The notes below the pieces were generated by a model, which made no database searches, was not told the DNA's origin, and saw nothing but the letters and a program-made list of their open reading frames with translations. Position numbers and translations under genes: made by a program. Shown piece after piece: positions 8,546-16,360 of a stretch of DNA of 64,000 nt. The DNA comes from Nonomuraea rhodomycinica (GTDB lineage: Bacteria; Actinomycetota; Actinomycetes; Streptosporangiales; Streptosporangiaceae), in contig NZ_JABWGO010000001.1 of the NCBI RefSeq assembly GCF_013363995.1, positions 1,931,222 to 1,995,221 on the forward strand, given 5' to 3'. Position 1 is the first letter of the stretch; the number at the start of each line of letters is the position of its first letter.

Positions 8546-9007
8546 ATGTCGAAGGACCGTTTCATCCTGCTCGAACCCGGCCAGGCACGGCCGGGCCGGA
8601 TCCCCGTGCCTCCCGCGTTCGCCGTGAAGGCGCGCACCGAGGACACCGAGGGGCGGCTGTCCCTGCTGGAGACGACCCTGACCAGGGACATCCCGCGGCA
8701 CGTCCACCATGAGGCCGACGAGTGCGTCTACGTGCTCGACGGCGTGCTGGAGGTGGAGTTCGACGACCGGACCGAGCGGCTGGGCAAGGGCGGGTTCGTG
8801 CTGCTGCCGCACGGGGTGCCGCACGCCCTGCGCAAGGGGTCGTCGCCGCCGCCCCGGGTCATCCAGATCTCCTCGCCCGGCGGGTGGGAGTGCTACGTGG
8901 AGGACCTGATCGAGGCCGGACCGGCGGTCACGACCGGCGGCGCCTTCGACCCGGTCAAGCTCAACCGCGTCGCCGCCCGGCACGGCATCACCTACGAGGT
9001 CCCCTGA
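8546..9007 (+). CDS. cupin domain protein
   Basis: A 153-residue single-domain cupin. Motif 1 is HVHHEADECVYVLDGVLEVE, with His/His/Glu metal ligands; motif 2 is LPHGVPHALR, with the last His. It probably binds a metal and acts as a small dioxygenase or isomerase; the substrate is unknown. The start has GAAGGGA upstream. Its divergence from a TetR gene with a palindrome between them suggests induction by a small molecule. Confidence 0.8.
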   Translation: MSKDRFILLEPGQARPGRIPVPPAFAVKARTEDTEGRLSLLETTLTRDIPRHVHHEADECVYVLDGVLEVEFDDRTERLGKGGFVLLPHGVPHALRKGSSPPPRVIQISSPGGWECYVEDLIEAGPAVTTGGAFDPVKLNRVAARHGITYEVP

Positions 9008-9032
9008 CCCACCCTGACCCCGCGGCGGGCGG

Positions 9033-10022
9033 TCAGCGGGCGACGGCGACGGTGCAGCGGGCGTGGTGGAGGACGCTCCGGCTGACCGAGCCCAGCAGCA
9101 GCGACCCGACCGGCCCCAGCCCCCTGGACCCGACGACGAGCAGCGCCGCCCGGGTGGAGGCGGCCACCAGGGCCGGCACGGGCGGGCAGCGGGTGACCTC
9201 GCAGGTGACCGTCACGTCCGGGTAGCGCTCCCGCAGGCCCGCGAGCCGCTCCTCGCCGGGCCACTCCTCCCCGGGCCGCTCCTCCACGTGCCGCTCCTCC
9301 CCGTGCCGCTCCTCCCCGTCCGCGGTCCGCGGCCCTGGGGAGCCGCCGCCCGCGTCCGTCGCGGCGGGCGATCCGTGTTCGGGCGGGCGGCGCGTGGTGG
9401 CGTGCTCGGGGAGGGCGTGGACGACCAGCAGCGGGCGGCCGTGCAGCCGGGCCTGCTCGAACGCGAACTCCAGCGCGGGGTCCCCCTCCCCCGCCGCACC
9501 GGCGCACTCCTCACCGGCGCCCACGACGATCCGCCCGACCTGCCCGCCGCCCAGATCACCGAACGCGATCCCGTACGGATCGCCTCCGGACGCGACCCCG
9601 GCCTCACCGGAGGGCGATCCCGGCGCCTGGCGAGGGCGGGCCACCACCACGACGCCGGCCACGTGCCCGGCGACCCGCAGCGGCACCGACCCCACCAGCA
9701 TGCCCGGGATCACGCCTGTCCCGTGACTGCCCACCACCACCTCGGCGGCCCCGGCGGCGCGCTCGCGCAGCACCTCGTCCGGCCGTCCCTCGGCCAGTTC
9801 GGTGGTCACGGCGGAGGCGCCCGCGTACCCGGCGGCGACCCGGGCGGCCTCGGCGAGCAGCCGCTCCCCCTCCTCGGCCCTGACCGGCCCCGTGAAGCCA
9901 GGGGTCACGGCGTGGACCAGGTGCAGGCGCAGCCCGCGCCGCGACGCGTCGTCGGCCGCCCACCGCACGGCCGCGGCGGCGCCCGCCGAGCCGTCCGTGC
10001 CGGCGACGATCACCCCGCTCAT
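9033..10022 (-). CDS. tandem-domain universal stress protein
   Basis: A 329-residue protein with two UspA domains. Domain 1 is at residues 1-140 (MSGVIVAGTDGSAGAAAAVR, VVGSHGTGVIPGMLVGSVPL), and domain 2 starts near 175 (RIVVGAGEE) and ends GSRGLGPVGSLLLGSVSRSV. The G-x2-G-x9-G-S ATP-binding pattern is present in both. A charged linker with five tandem EER/EEW-type pentapeptides (near residues 240-266) interrupts domain 2; it is encoded by a 15-bp repeat at 9243-9322. Start ATG 10022 has GGGGAG upstream. It heads the stress cluster but lacks the GGGAC box seen upstream of the other members. Confidence 0.85.
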   Translation of the reverse strand: MSGVIVAGTDGSAGAAAAVRWAADDASRRGLRLHLVHAVTPGFTGPVRAEEGERLLAEAARVAAGYAGASAVTTELAEGRPDEVLRERAAGAAEVVVGSHGTGVIPGMLVGSVPLRVAGHVAGVVVVARPRQAPGSPSGEAGVASGGDPYGIAFGDLGGGQVGRIVVGAGEECAGAAGEGDPALEFAFEQARLHGRPLLVVHALPEHATTRRPPEHGSPAATDAGGGSPGPRTADGEERHGEERHVEERPGEEWPGEERLAGLRERYPDVTVTCEVTRCPPVPALVAASTRAALLVVGSRGLGPVGSLLLGSVSRSVLHHARCTVAVAR

Positions 10023-10185
10023 GACGCTCTCCCCGCTCTCCGCGAGCCCGCGCTCTCTCGCCCCATACCCCTGTGACCAGCGGCGACGCACCTGCCCGAC
10101 GCGGAATGTCGGCAAGGAAGGAGCAAGCGGGTAGAAGACGGCTCAGAACGTGTCATGTCGCGACGTCGACGGCGCGGGAGGCGAC

Positions 10186-12306
10186 GTGGATCCCTGGGTG
10201 CTGGACTACGACGGCTTCGACCCGGCCGCCGAAGGGCTGCGGGAGGCGCTGACCACGCTGGGCAACGGGTACGTCGCCACCCGGGGCGCCGCGGCCGAGG
10301 CGGAGGCCGACGGCGTCCACTACCCGGGCACGTACCTCGCGGGCTGCTACGACCGGCTGGAGTCGCACGTCGCCGGCCGTACCGTGACGAACGAGGACAT
10401 CGTCAACATCCCCAACTGGCTGCCCCTGACCTTCCGCCCCGCCGGGGGCGAGTGGTTCGCGCCGGGCGGCGACGTCCGGATCCTGGCCTGTCAGCGGCGG
10501 CTCGACCTGCGGCGCGGCGTCCTGACCCGGCGGGTACGGGTGCGCGACGGCGCCGGGCGCACGACCGCGGTGGAGGAGCGGCGGCTGGTGTCCATGGACG
10601 ACCCGCACCTGGCCGCGCTGGCCGTCACCGTCACCCCCGAGGACTGGGACGGGCTCCTGGAGGTGCGCTCGGCCCTCGACGGGCGGGTCGTCAACGCGGG
10701 CGTCGCCCGTTACCGCCAGCTCAACGGCCACCACCTGGTGCCGCTCGCCGCCCACTCCTCCGCGGACGGCGTCGCCGAGCTGCTGGTCCGTACCGCGACC
10801 TCCCGGGTGGAGATCGCGCTCGCGGCCCGCACGACGGCGCCCGGCCACCCGGGCGCGCGCCGCGCGGCCGTCACCCGGCGGGCGTGGGTGGCCGACGTGC
10901 TGACCCTCCACGCGCGCGCCGGCGAGGCCGTGCGGGTGGAGAAGGTCGTGGCCGTCCACACCTCCCGCGACCGCGCCGTCGGCGCCCCCGCCGAGGCGGC
11001 CCGCGCGGCGGCGCTGCGCGCGCCCGGCTTCGAGGAGCTGCTGGAGCGGCACGCCGGCGCGTGGGAGCGGCTGTGGGCGCGGGCCCGGGTCGAGGGCGGG
11101 GACGCCGAGGTGCGGCAGACCCTCAACCTGTACGCCTTCCACCTGCTGCAGACGGCCTCGCCGCACATCACCGACCTGGACGTGGGCCTGCCCGCCCGGG
11201 GCCTGCACGGCGAGGCCTACCGGGGGCACGTGTTCTGGGACGAGCTGTTCGTCTTCCCGTACCTCGCGCCGCGCTTCCCCGACGTCGCCGAGGCGCTGCT
11301 GCGTTACCGGTGGCGGCGCCTGCCCGCGGCGCGCCGGGCCGCCGCGCGGGAGGGGCGCGCCGGGGCGATGTTCCCGTGGCAGAGCGCCGGCGACGGCCGC
11401 GAGGAGACGCCTGACCTGCACTACAACCCCCGCTCCGGCCGCTGGCTGCCCGACAACTCCCATCTGCAGCGCCATGTCGGCCTGGCCGTCGCCGTCAACG
11501 TGTGGCGGCACCAGCGGGTGACGCGCGACGCCGGGTTCCTCACCGGGTTCGGGGGCGAGCTGATGGCGGAGGTGGCGCGCTTCTTCGCGTCGCTGGCCGT
11601 ACGCGAGGGCGACCGGTACGCGATCCGCGGCGTGATGGGCCCGGACGAGTACCACGACGGCTACCCGGACCGGGCCCGGCCGGGCATCGACAACAACGCC
11701 TACACCAACGTGATGACGGCCTGGCTGATGCGCCGCGTGCTGGAGACCCCCGCCGTCGCGGAGGCGGGCGACCTCACCGCCGCCGAGCTGGACCGCTTCG
11801 CCGAGCTGGCGCACGGGATGCGGGTGGACTTCCACGACGGCGTCATCAGCCAGTTCGAGGGGTACGGCGAGCTGCTGGAGCTGGACTGGGACCGCTACCG
11901 GCGCGGGTACGGCGACATCCGGCGGCTGGACCGCATCCTGGAGGCCGAGGGCGACACCCCGAACCGCTACAAGGCGTCCAAGCAGGCCGACGTGCTCATG
12001 CTGTTCCACGTGCTGGGCGAGGAGGAGCTGACCCGGCTGCTGACCGGCCTGGGCTACGCCTGGGACGCCGCCGCCGCGGCGCGGACCGTGGACTACTACC
12101 TGGCCCGCACCTGCCACGGCTCGACGCTGAGCGCCGTGGTCCACGCCGGGGTGCTGGCCCGGGTCCGGCCGGGAGCCTCCGAGCCGTTCCTGGTGGAGGC
12201 GCTGAACAGCGACGTGCGCGACGTCCAGGGCGGGACGACGGCGGAGGGCGTCCACCTGGGCGCGATGGCGGGGGTGCTCAGCCTGTTCGGCCGGTCCGCG
12301 GGGTGA
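10186..12306 (+). CDS. glycoside hydrolase family 65 phosphorylase/hydrolase
   Basis: A 706-residue protein matching GH65 (maltose, trehalose and kojibiose phosphorylases and related hydrolases). Visible signatures: TLGNGYVATRG at the N-terminus, NIPNWLPLTFR, the catalytic acid Glu488 in MGPDEYHDG followed by DNNAYTN, KASKQADVLMLFH, and QGGTTAEGVHLGAMAG at the end. The GTG start at 10186 has GGGAGG four to five bases upstream and matches the family N-terminus; a GTG at 10150 would add 12 residues but has no ribosome site. Role: probably breakdown or phosphorolysis of an alpha-glucodisaccharide such as trehalose. The exact linkage cannot be told. Confidence 0.85.
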   Translation: MDPWVLDYDGFDPAAEGLREALTTLGNGYVATRGAAAEAEADGVHYPGTYLAGCYDRLESHVAGRTVTNEDIVNIPNWLPLTFRPAGGEWFAPGGDVRILACQRRLDLRRGVLTRRVRVRDGAGRTTAVEERRLVSMDDPHLAALAVTVTPEDWDGLLEVRSALDGRVVNAGVARYRQLNGHHLVPLAAHSSADGVAELLVRTATSRVEIALAARTTAPGHPGARRAAVTRRAWVADVLTLHARAGEAVRVEKVVAVHTSRDRAVGAPAEAARAAALRAPGFEELLERHAGAWERLWARARVEGGDAEVRQTLNLYAFHLLQTASPHITDLDVGLPARGLHGEAYRGHVFWDELFVFPYLAPRFPDVAEALLRYRWRRLPAARRAAAREGRAGAMFPWQSAGDGREETPDLHYNPRSGRWLPDNSHLQRHVGLAVAVNVWRHQRVTRDAGFLTGFGGELMAEVARFFASLAVREGDRYAIRGVMGPDEYHDGYPDRARPGIDNNAYTNVMTAWLMRRVLETPAVAEAGDLTAAELDRFAELAHGMRVDFHDGVISQFEGYGELLELDWDRYRRGYGDIRRLDRILEAEGDTPNRYKASKQADVLMLFHVLGEEELTRLLTGLGYAWDAAAAARTVDYYLARTCHGSTLSAVVHAGVLARVRPGASEPFLVEALNSDVRDVQGGTTAEGVHLGAMAGVLSLFGRSAG

Positions 12307-12316
12307 CGGGGGTGTC

Positions 12317-12356
12317 CCCGGGTGACGCGCGAACGCCCACCCCGGGGTCGGGGCGG
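12317..12356. terminator. imperfect hairpin between convergent genes
   Basis: CCCCGGGTG followed by CACCCCGGGG can form a stem with one bulged base and a loop of about 13 bases. It lies between the convergent GH65 and DoxX genes. It is weaker than the other terminators in the window. Confidence 0.35.
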
Positions 12357-12430
12357 GCGCGGCGTCCGGTGCGGTGCTCTTCGCGGCACCTGCTGGAGGA
12401 CCATGGGGATCGGCCTCTTCGCGGATCGGC

Positions 12431-12958
12431 CTACTTGAGGATCGGGTGGCGCCGGACGATCGGCAGGTTGCCCAGGCCGAGGGTGGCGCCGGCGCCCGAC
12501 AGGGCCAGACCGGCCAGGACGATCGTGTAGACGATGTGGTCGTCCATGAAGGGGTTGGTGGTCAGGGGCAGTTCGGCGGCCCACATGAGCATCAGCATCA
12601 GACCGCCGCTGACGGCCGCGATCCGGGTGCCCACGCCGAGGGTGAGGGCCAGGCCGACGCCGAGCAGGCCGGCCATGAACAGCCAGTCCACCCAGGCCTG
12701 ACCGGCCAGCGCCGAGAAGGCCCCGCCGAGCGCGTTCTCTCCGGTGCCCTTGAGGAAGCCGGTCGTCGGGCTTCCGCCCGCGATCCAGGCCTTCGCGGCG
12801 GGAGTGGCGAAGCCCCAGCCGAACGTCTTGTCGAGGAACGCCCACAGGAACACCCAGCCGAGGGAGATCCGGGCGATCGCCCAGACGTAGTCGGCGGGAC
12901 GGTGCGCCGTCTCGGCCGTGTGAGCGCGAGGGGCGGTGCGGGGGAGCGTGGTGGCCAT
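12431..12958 (-). CDS. DoxX-family membrane protein
   Basis: A 175-residue integral membrane protein. About four hydrophobic segments follow a polar N-terminus: around residues 27-47 (IARISLGWVFLWAFLDKTFG), 83-100, 107-130 and 140-160. RISLGWVFLWAFLDK is the DoxX/TQO small-subunit start. DoxX proteins take part in membrane redox and oxidative-stress complexes. The 350-bp upstream region, shared with a divergent CBS gene, holds several GGGAC/GGACC boxes. Confidence 0.82.
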   Translation of the reverse strand: MATTLPRTAPRAHTAETAHRPADYVWAIARISLGWVFLWAFLDKTFGWGFATPAAKAWIAGGSPTTGFLKGTGENALGGAFSALAGQAWVDWLFMAGLLGVGLALTLGVGTRIAAVSGGLMLMLMWAAELPLTTNPFMDDHIVYTIVLAGLALSGAGATLGLGNLPIVRRHPILK

Positions 12959-13042
12959 GACGGCCCCCTTTCATTGCCGGTTCAGGATGTTCTCTTGTAC
13001 GTCTCCATACCATCGGACCCGGCGCCCGCCGGGCAGAGCCGT

Positions 13043-13065
13043 AAGGTCCCGTACGCCCGGACCTT
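13043..13065. promoter_or_regulatory. AAGGTCC/GGACCTT inverted repeat
   Basis: AAGGTCC (13043-13049) and GGACCTT (13059-13065) are perfect 7-bp inverted arms separated by 9 bases, 84 bp upstream of doxX. Each arm equals the GGACCTT half of the GGGACCTTCG boxes nearby but in a wider spacing. It may be a second pair of half-sites for the same regulator. Confidence 0.45.
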
Positions 13066-13081
13066 CCAGCCCCTCCCCGCC

Positions 13082-13095
13082 GGGACCTTCGACCC
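13082..13095. promoter_or_regulatory. DosR/DevR-like box, doxX side
   Basis: GGGACCTTCGACCC matches the 14-base box found upstream of the CBS and alcohol dehydrogenase genes at 13 of 14 positions. It is 124 bp upstream of doxX and 216 bp upstream of the CBS gene. Confidence 0.5.
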
Positions 13096-13235
13096 CGTAC
13101 CGCCTTCGCCCGCCGGTGTCGCCGGGGTCCGGGAGAAGGGGGGTCTTCGCAGCTCAGAAGGGTAATCAAGCCTCAGGCGGAGGTGACGGCCCAGCGCCCC
13201 CGCCCCGTACGCGCTGGTCAGGGGCCGCGGTCGCC

Positions 13236-13249
13236 GGGACCTTCGTCCC
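13236..13249. promoter_or_regulatory. DosR/DevR-like box upstream of the CBS gene
   Basis: GGGACCTTCGTCCC has perfect GGGAC/GTCCC arms around a 4-base centre. It ends 61 bp before the ATG at 13311. The identical 14-mer ends 60 bp before the alcohol dehydrogenase ATG at 16361. The sequence resembles the core of DosR/DevR boxes (GGGAC...GTCCC). Confidence 0.65.
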
Positions 13250-13310
13250 TCCGGGCGCGAGGCGCGCCGGGTCGTGACGGGCGCGCCGCCGGCGAGGAGG
13301 GTGGGAAGCC

Positions 13311-13967
13311 ATGCTGGTCCGGGAGGTCATGTCGAGCCCGGTCGTGACGGTCGGCCGCACCACGTCGATCCGCCAGGCCGTCCGCGTGCTGTACGAGCGC
13401 GACGTCACCGCCGCCCCCGTCCTCGACGACGCCGGGCGGCTGGTGGGCGTGGTGTCCGAGCTGGACCTGCTGCGCGGCGAGTTCCAGCCGGACCCGCGCG
13501 CCACCACCCGCCCCGTGCCCGGCGGGCAGGGCCCGCCGCCGGCGCTCGTGTGGCAGGTCATGACCCACGCGGTGGTCACGGTCAGCGAGACGGCCGACGT
13601 CACGGCCGCCATCGATCTCATGGTCGGCAAGCAGGTCAAGAGCCTGCCGGTGCTGGCGGGCCACAGCGTGGTCGGCATGGTCAGCCGCCGCGACCTGATG
13701 CGCATGCTCGCCCGTCCCGACGAGGAGCTGCGCGCGGAGGTGGCGGCCGCGTTGCGCGAGCACTACCCGCACGGCCCGTTCTGGGAGGTGGCGGTCCACG
13801 ACGGCGTCGCCGAGCTGCGACCGGCCGCCGAGCCGCGCCCCTCCCCCGTCCCCGGCCCGGCCGGAGCCGTCCTGGCCTCCGGCCCCGGGGACGTGCTCGC
13901 CGAGCATGTCGCCGACGTGCTGGCCCGTACCGTGCCCGGCGTCGTCCGGGTTCGGCATCTGAGGTGA
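13311..13967 (+). CDS. CBS-pair protein with C-terminal BON-like domain
   Basis: A 218-residue cytoplasmic protein. Two CBS motifs occur at residues 1-60 (VREVMSSPVVTVG, then GRLVGVVSELDLL) and about 83-140 (WQVMTHAVVTVSET, then HSVVGMVSRRDLMRML). The last 70 residues resemble a diverged BON fold (PFWEVAVHDGVAELR, then VADVLARTVPGVVRVRHL). CBS pairs bind adenine nucleotides and serve as energy sensors. GAGGAGGGTGGG precedes the start. Its promoter carries the GGGAC box. Confidence 0.85.
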   Translation: MLVREVMSSPVVTVGRTTSIRQAVRVLYERDVTAAPVLDDAGRLVGVVSELDLLRGEFQPDPRATTRPVPGGQGPPPALVWQVMTHAVVTVSETADVTAAIDLMVGKQVKSLPVLAGHSVVGMVSRRDLMRMLARPDEELRAEVAAALREHYPHGPFWEVAVHDGVAELRPAAEPRPSPVPGPAGAVLASGPGDVLAEHVADVLARTVPGVVRVRHLR

Positions 13968-13979
13968 TCGGGAGGAGGC

Positions 13980-14026
13980 CGGCGGCGAGACCCTCGGGAG
14001 TGGGCCTCATGGTGGTCTCGCCGCCG
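13980..14026. terminator. hairpin terminator between convergent CBS genes
   Basis: CGGCGGCGAGACC (13980-13992) and GGTCTCGCCGCCG (14014-14026) are perfect 13-bp inverted arms with a 21-base loop. The hairpin follows the first CBS gene and precedes the 3' end of the convergent second CBS gene. Confidence 0.6.
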
Positions 14027-14114
14027 ACGAGGTGGCCGAGTGCCACGCGGGCGGGCCGGCGCACGGCCGCGGCGCCGCCTGGCATCGGAGTTCGGGAAGG
14101 CCCCTCCCGCTGCA

Positions 14115-14162
14115 GGGGGCCTACAGCAGCGGGGGCCTACAGGAGTGGGGGCCTACAGCAGC
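14115..14162. repeat. three tandem 16-bp copies of a gene 3' end
   Basis: The unit GGGGGCCTACAGCAGC occurs at 14115-14130, 14131-14146 (two changes) and 14147-14162. The third copy contains the last codons and the TAG stop of the CBS+BON gene on the minus strand. The two outer copies therefore repeat its 3' end beyond the stop, and since 16 is not a multiple of three each copy carries a TAG in a different frame. Confidence 0.85.
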
Positions 14163-14821
14163 GGGGGTACGACGAGCCGGTCCTCCGGGGCGACGTCCAG
14201 CTCGGAGACGACGTCCACGACGCCGTCCACCGCGCGCAGCGCCTCGGCCGTCGCGGCGGCCCGCGACACGGAGGCCGCGCGGCCCCGGATCGTCACCACG
14301 CCCCGGTCGACCTCGACGGACAGGTCCTCGCCGGAGTCCGCGGGGTCCGGCAGCGCGGCCAGCACGTCGGCCGCCAGCTCGGCGGCCGGCCGGGTGAAGA
14401 CCCGCAGGACGTCGCGCTGGTGGAGCGTGCCGATCACGCGGCCGGTCACCGGGTCGATGACGGGAAGCTGCTTGACCCGCCTGTCGCGCAGCGACCGGGC
14501 CGCGTCGCGCACCGGCGTCCCGGGGGTCACCGTGACGGCGGGCGCGGTCATCAGCTGCGCCGCCGTCTTCCCCGCCGCCTTCTCCTGCTCCCGCCGCCGG
14601 CGGCGGCCCCCGAGGAACGGGAGGCCGCCGCGTCCGGCGCCGGCCTCCTTGAGCAGCAGGTCGTCCTCCGACACGACGCCCACCGGCCGCCGGTCGGCGT
14701 CGACCACGGTGACCGCGCCCACGGCGCCGAGCCTCATGGCGGCCACGATGTCGGAGAACGACGCGTCCTCCCGGACGGCGACGGCCGTACGGCCCATGAC
14801 GTCCTTCACGGTGATGGACAT
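14153..14821 (-). CDS. CBS-pair protein with C-terminal BON domain
   Basis: A 222-residue protein. CBS1 is at residues 1-60 (VKDVMGRTAVAVRED, then RPVGVVSEDDLLLKE). A basic loop GGRRRRREQEK follows, CBS2 is at about 88-140 (AQLMTAPAVTVTPGTPVRDA, then VIGTLHQRDVLRVF), and BON is at about 150-210 (DLSVEVDRGVVTIRGRAASV, then AVDGVVDVVSELDV). Start ATG 14821 gives the standard SITVKDVM N-terminus. Likely an adenylate-binding stress regulator, paralogous to the gene at 13311. A GGGAC box lies 77 bp upstream. Confidence 0.87.
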   Translation of the reverse strand: MSITVKDVMGRTAVAVREDASFSDIVAAMRLGAVGAVTVVDADRRPVGVVSEDDLLLKEAGAGRGGLPFLGGRRRRREQEKAAGKTAAQLMTAPAVTVTPGTPVRDAARSLRDRRVKQLPVIDPVTGRVIGTLHQRDVLRVFTRPAAELAADVLAALPDPADSGEDLSVEVDRGVVTIRGRAASVSRAAATAEALRAVDGVVDVVSELDVAPEDRLVVPPLL

Positions 14822-14898
14822 GGATGCCACCTCGCTTTCGCCTCTCACGATGCTTCGCGGGGCCGCTCCGGCGTCACCGGCCGACGTCCCGCCTCCAC

Positions 14899-14912
14899 GT
14901 GCCTTTGGTCCC
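14899..14912. promoter_or_regulatory. DosR/DevR-like box upstream of CBS+BON gene
   Basis: On the minus strand this reads GGGACCAAAGGCAC, with a full GGGAC arm and a partial second arm. It ends 77 bp before the ATG at 14821 and lies in the short gap after the universal stress protein gene. Confidence 0.5.
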
Positions 14913-14935
14913 GGGCCCGGGCGGACCACGGACCC

Positions 14936-15778
14936 TCAGCGGGCGCGCACGACCGCCACGGGGCACTGCGCGTGGTGCAGGACGCCGCGGCGTACCGAGC
15001 CGACGAACACCGACGCCAGCGTGCCGTGCCCGTGGGAGCCGATCACCACGAGGTCGCTCTCGGCCGACGCCCGGCGCAGCGCGTCCACCGGGTGGGCCGC
15101 ACGGACCTCCTCCGTGACGCTGACCTGCGGGTATTCCTTCTTGTACCGTTCGAGGTGCGCGTCGATGACCTCGCACGCGGCCTTGCGGATCGCGTCCATG
15201 TCGTGGGGACCGGGCGCGAACGCGTACACCGGCATGTTCCAGGCGTAGACGGCGCGGATGGCGCTGCCGCGCAGCTTGGCCTGCTCGAAGGCGTACGGCA
15301 GGGCGGGCTCGCACGCGGCCGAGTCGTCCACGCCGACCGTGATGAGGTTGTGCCGCCGGCCCGTCTCGCCGCGCACCACGACGACGGGGCACAGGGCCTG
15401 GCCCGCGACGTGGGCGCTGATCGAGCCGAGCAGCGCGCCGGCGAACCCGCCGAGCCCGCGGCTGCCGACGACGATCTCCGCGGCGTCCTGTCCCTCGTCC
15501 TGGAGGACCTGCGCGGGCGTGCCTTCGAGCAGCCGCGTGGTCACCTCGACGGACGGCTGGCGCTCGTGCGCCACGGCGAGCGCCTCGGCCAGGGCCTTCT
15601 CGCCGCCGTGGACGAGCGCGTCGGGCCAGTCTGCGGTGGGGAACTTGGCGATCTGGTACGGCGAGCGGTCCACGGCGTGCACGATGCGCAGCGGCTCGTG
15701 CATCCGGAGGGCGTCGTCCGCCGCCCACTCGACGGCGGCGCGCGCGGGCGCGGAGCCGTCGACACCTACGATGATCAT
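14936..15778 (-). CDS. tandem-domain universal stress protein
   Basis: A 280-residue protein with two complete UspA domains. Domain 1 (1-140) has MIIVGVDGSAPARAAVEWA and VVGSRGLGGFAGALLGSISA; domain 2 (145-280) has LITVGVDDSAACEPAL and VIGSHGHGTLASVFVGSVRR. Both keep the G-x2-G-x9-G-S ATP-binding motif. Start ATG 15778 has GGGAGGCAACC upstream. A GGGAC box sits 51 bp upstream. It is a typical member of hypoxia/dormancy regulons, although direct control is inferred only from the box. Confidence 0.9.
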   Translation of the reverse strand: MIIVGVDGSAPARAAVEWAADDALRMHEPLRIVHAVDRSPYQIAKFPTADWPDALVHGGEKALAEALAVAHERQPSVEVTTRLLEGTPAQVLQDEGQDAAEIVVGSRGLGGFAGALLGSISAHVAGQALCPVVVVRGETGRRHNLITVGVDDSAACEPALPYAFEQAKLRGSAIRAVYAWNMPVYAFAPGPHDMDAIRKAACEVIDAHLERYKKEYPQVSVTEEVRAAHPVDALRRASAESDLVVIGSHGHGTLASVFVGSVRRGVLHHAQCPVAVVRAR

Positions 15779-15829
15779 GGTTGCCTCCCTGTCCATCCCC
15801 ATCGCATCGCGGGGGACGGCCGGACGGCA

Positions 15830-15843
15830 GGGCCCTTGGTCCC
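15830..15843. promoter_or_regulatory. DosR/DevR-like box between usp and DUF1876 genes
   Basis: On the minus strand the site reads GGGACCAAGGGCCC, close to canonical DosR-type boxes. It is 51 bp upstream of the universal stress protein start (15778) and 104 bp upstream of the divergent DUF1876 gene (15948), so it could serve both. Confidence 0.6.
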
Positions 15844-15947
15844 GACAGCCCGGGCCGAACGGCATCCCGGCGGGGTGGTTCGACGAGCCCGCGCCGGGCA
15901 CGCCTCGCAGGGAGGGTGAACGCCCGGTGAGAGGCGAGGAGGCGGCG

Positions 15948-16214
15948 ATGGACGCCAAGCAGTGGACCGTACAGATCTACATCAGCGAGGACGAGACCGA
16001 CGAGCGGACGCTCGCCCGCGCGGTCCTGTCGGCGACCGGCACGCCATGGCACGAGAGTGTGGGGCTGGCCCGGCGCAACCCGGCGGACCGTCCGGTGCCC
16101 GAGATCGGCGACGAGCTGGCCGCCGGCCGGGCGTTGATGGACCTGGCCGACAAGCTCCTGGGCGACGCCGCCCGGGACGTCGCGGAGCTGGGCGGCCCGG
16201 CCGAGGTCCGCTGA
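15948..16214 (+). CDS. DUF1876 domain protein
   Basis: An 88-residue protein matching the DUF1876 family: WTVQIYISEDETDERTLARA at the start, then VGLARRNPADRPVPEIGDEL and AAGRALMDLADKLL. Start ATG 15948 has GAGGAGGCGGCG upstream; an upstream GTG at 15927 is less likely. The family has a small alpha/beta fold and no known reaction, and is often found beside universal stress genes, as here. It is divergent from the stress protein with a GGGAC box between. Confidence 0.85.
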   Translation: MDAKQWTVQIYISEDETDERTLARAVLSATGTPWHESVGLARRNPADRPVPEIGDELAAGRALMDLADKLLGDAARDVAELGGPAEVR

Positions 16215-16286
16215 CGCCTCCGGGGCCGGGGTGGCGGCGGCGCTCACGCCGCCGGGTCGTCCGGAGGAGAAGGCCACCGAGACGCC

Positions 16287-16300
16287 GGGACCTTCGTCCC
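16287..16300. promoter_or_regulatory. DosR/DevR-like box upstream of alcohol dehydrogenase
   Basis: GGGACCTTCGTCCC, identical over all 14 bases to the box upstream of the first CBS gene, and flanked here by GCC...GGC. It ends 60 bp before the ATG at 16361. Confidence 0.65.
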
Positions 16301-16360
16301 TGGCGCCCCGCCCGGCGGCGGGACGACCGTGGGAGAGCAGGACGAAGGGAAGGTGGCCCC

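Larger units (their letters stand above)
12959..13310. promoter_or_regulatory. divergent promoter region of doxX and the first CBS gene
   Basis: This 352-bp gene-free stretch lies between divergent start codons. It holds three sites described separately: an AAGGTCC/GGACCTT inverted repeat at 13043-13065 and GGGAC boxes at 13082-13095 and 13236-13249. No open frame with a ribosome site is seen in it. Confidence 0.6.

Noticed and set aside
10023-10185. DosR-like box upstream of the first universal stress gene or GH65
   Set aside because: No GGGAC-N4-GTCCC match was found; TGCCCGAC/GTCGGCA at about 10092-10114 is a different, imperfect inverted repeat.
10153-12255. 700-residue antisense frame across the GH65 gene
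   Set aside because: Composition is Val/Gln/Arg/Gly low-complexity with no recognisable domain; the plus strand encodes a complete GH65 enzyme.
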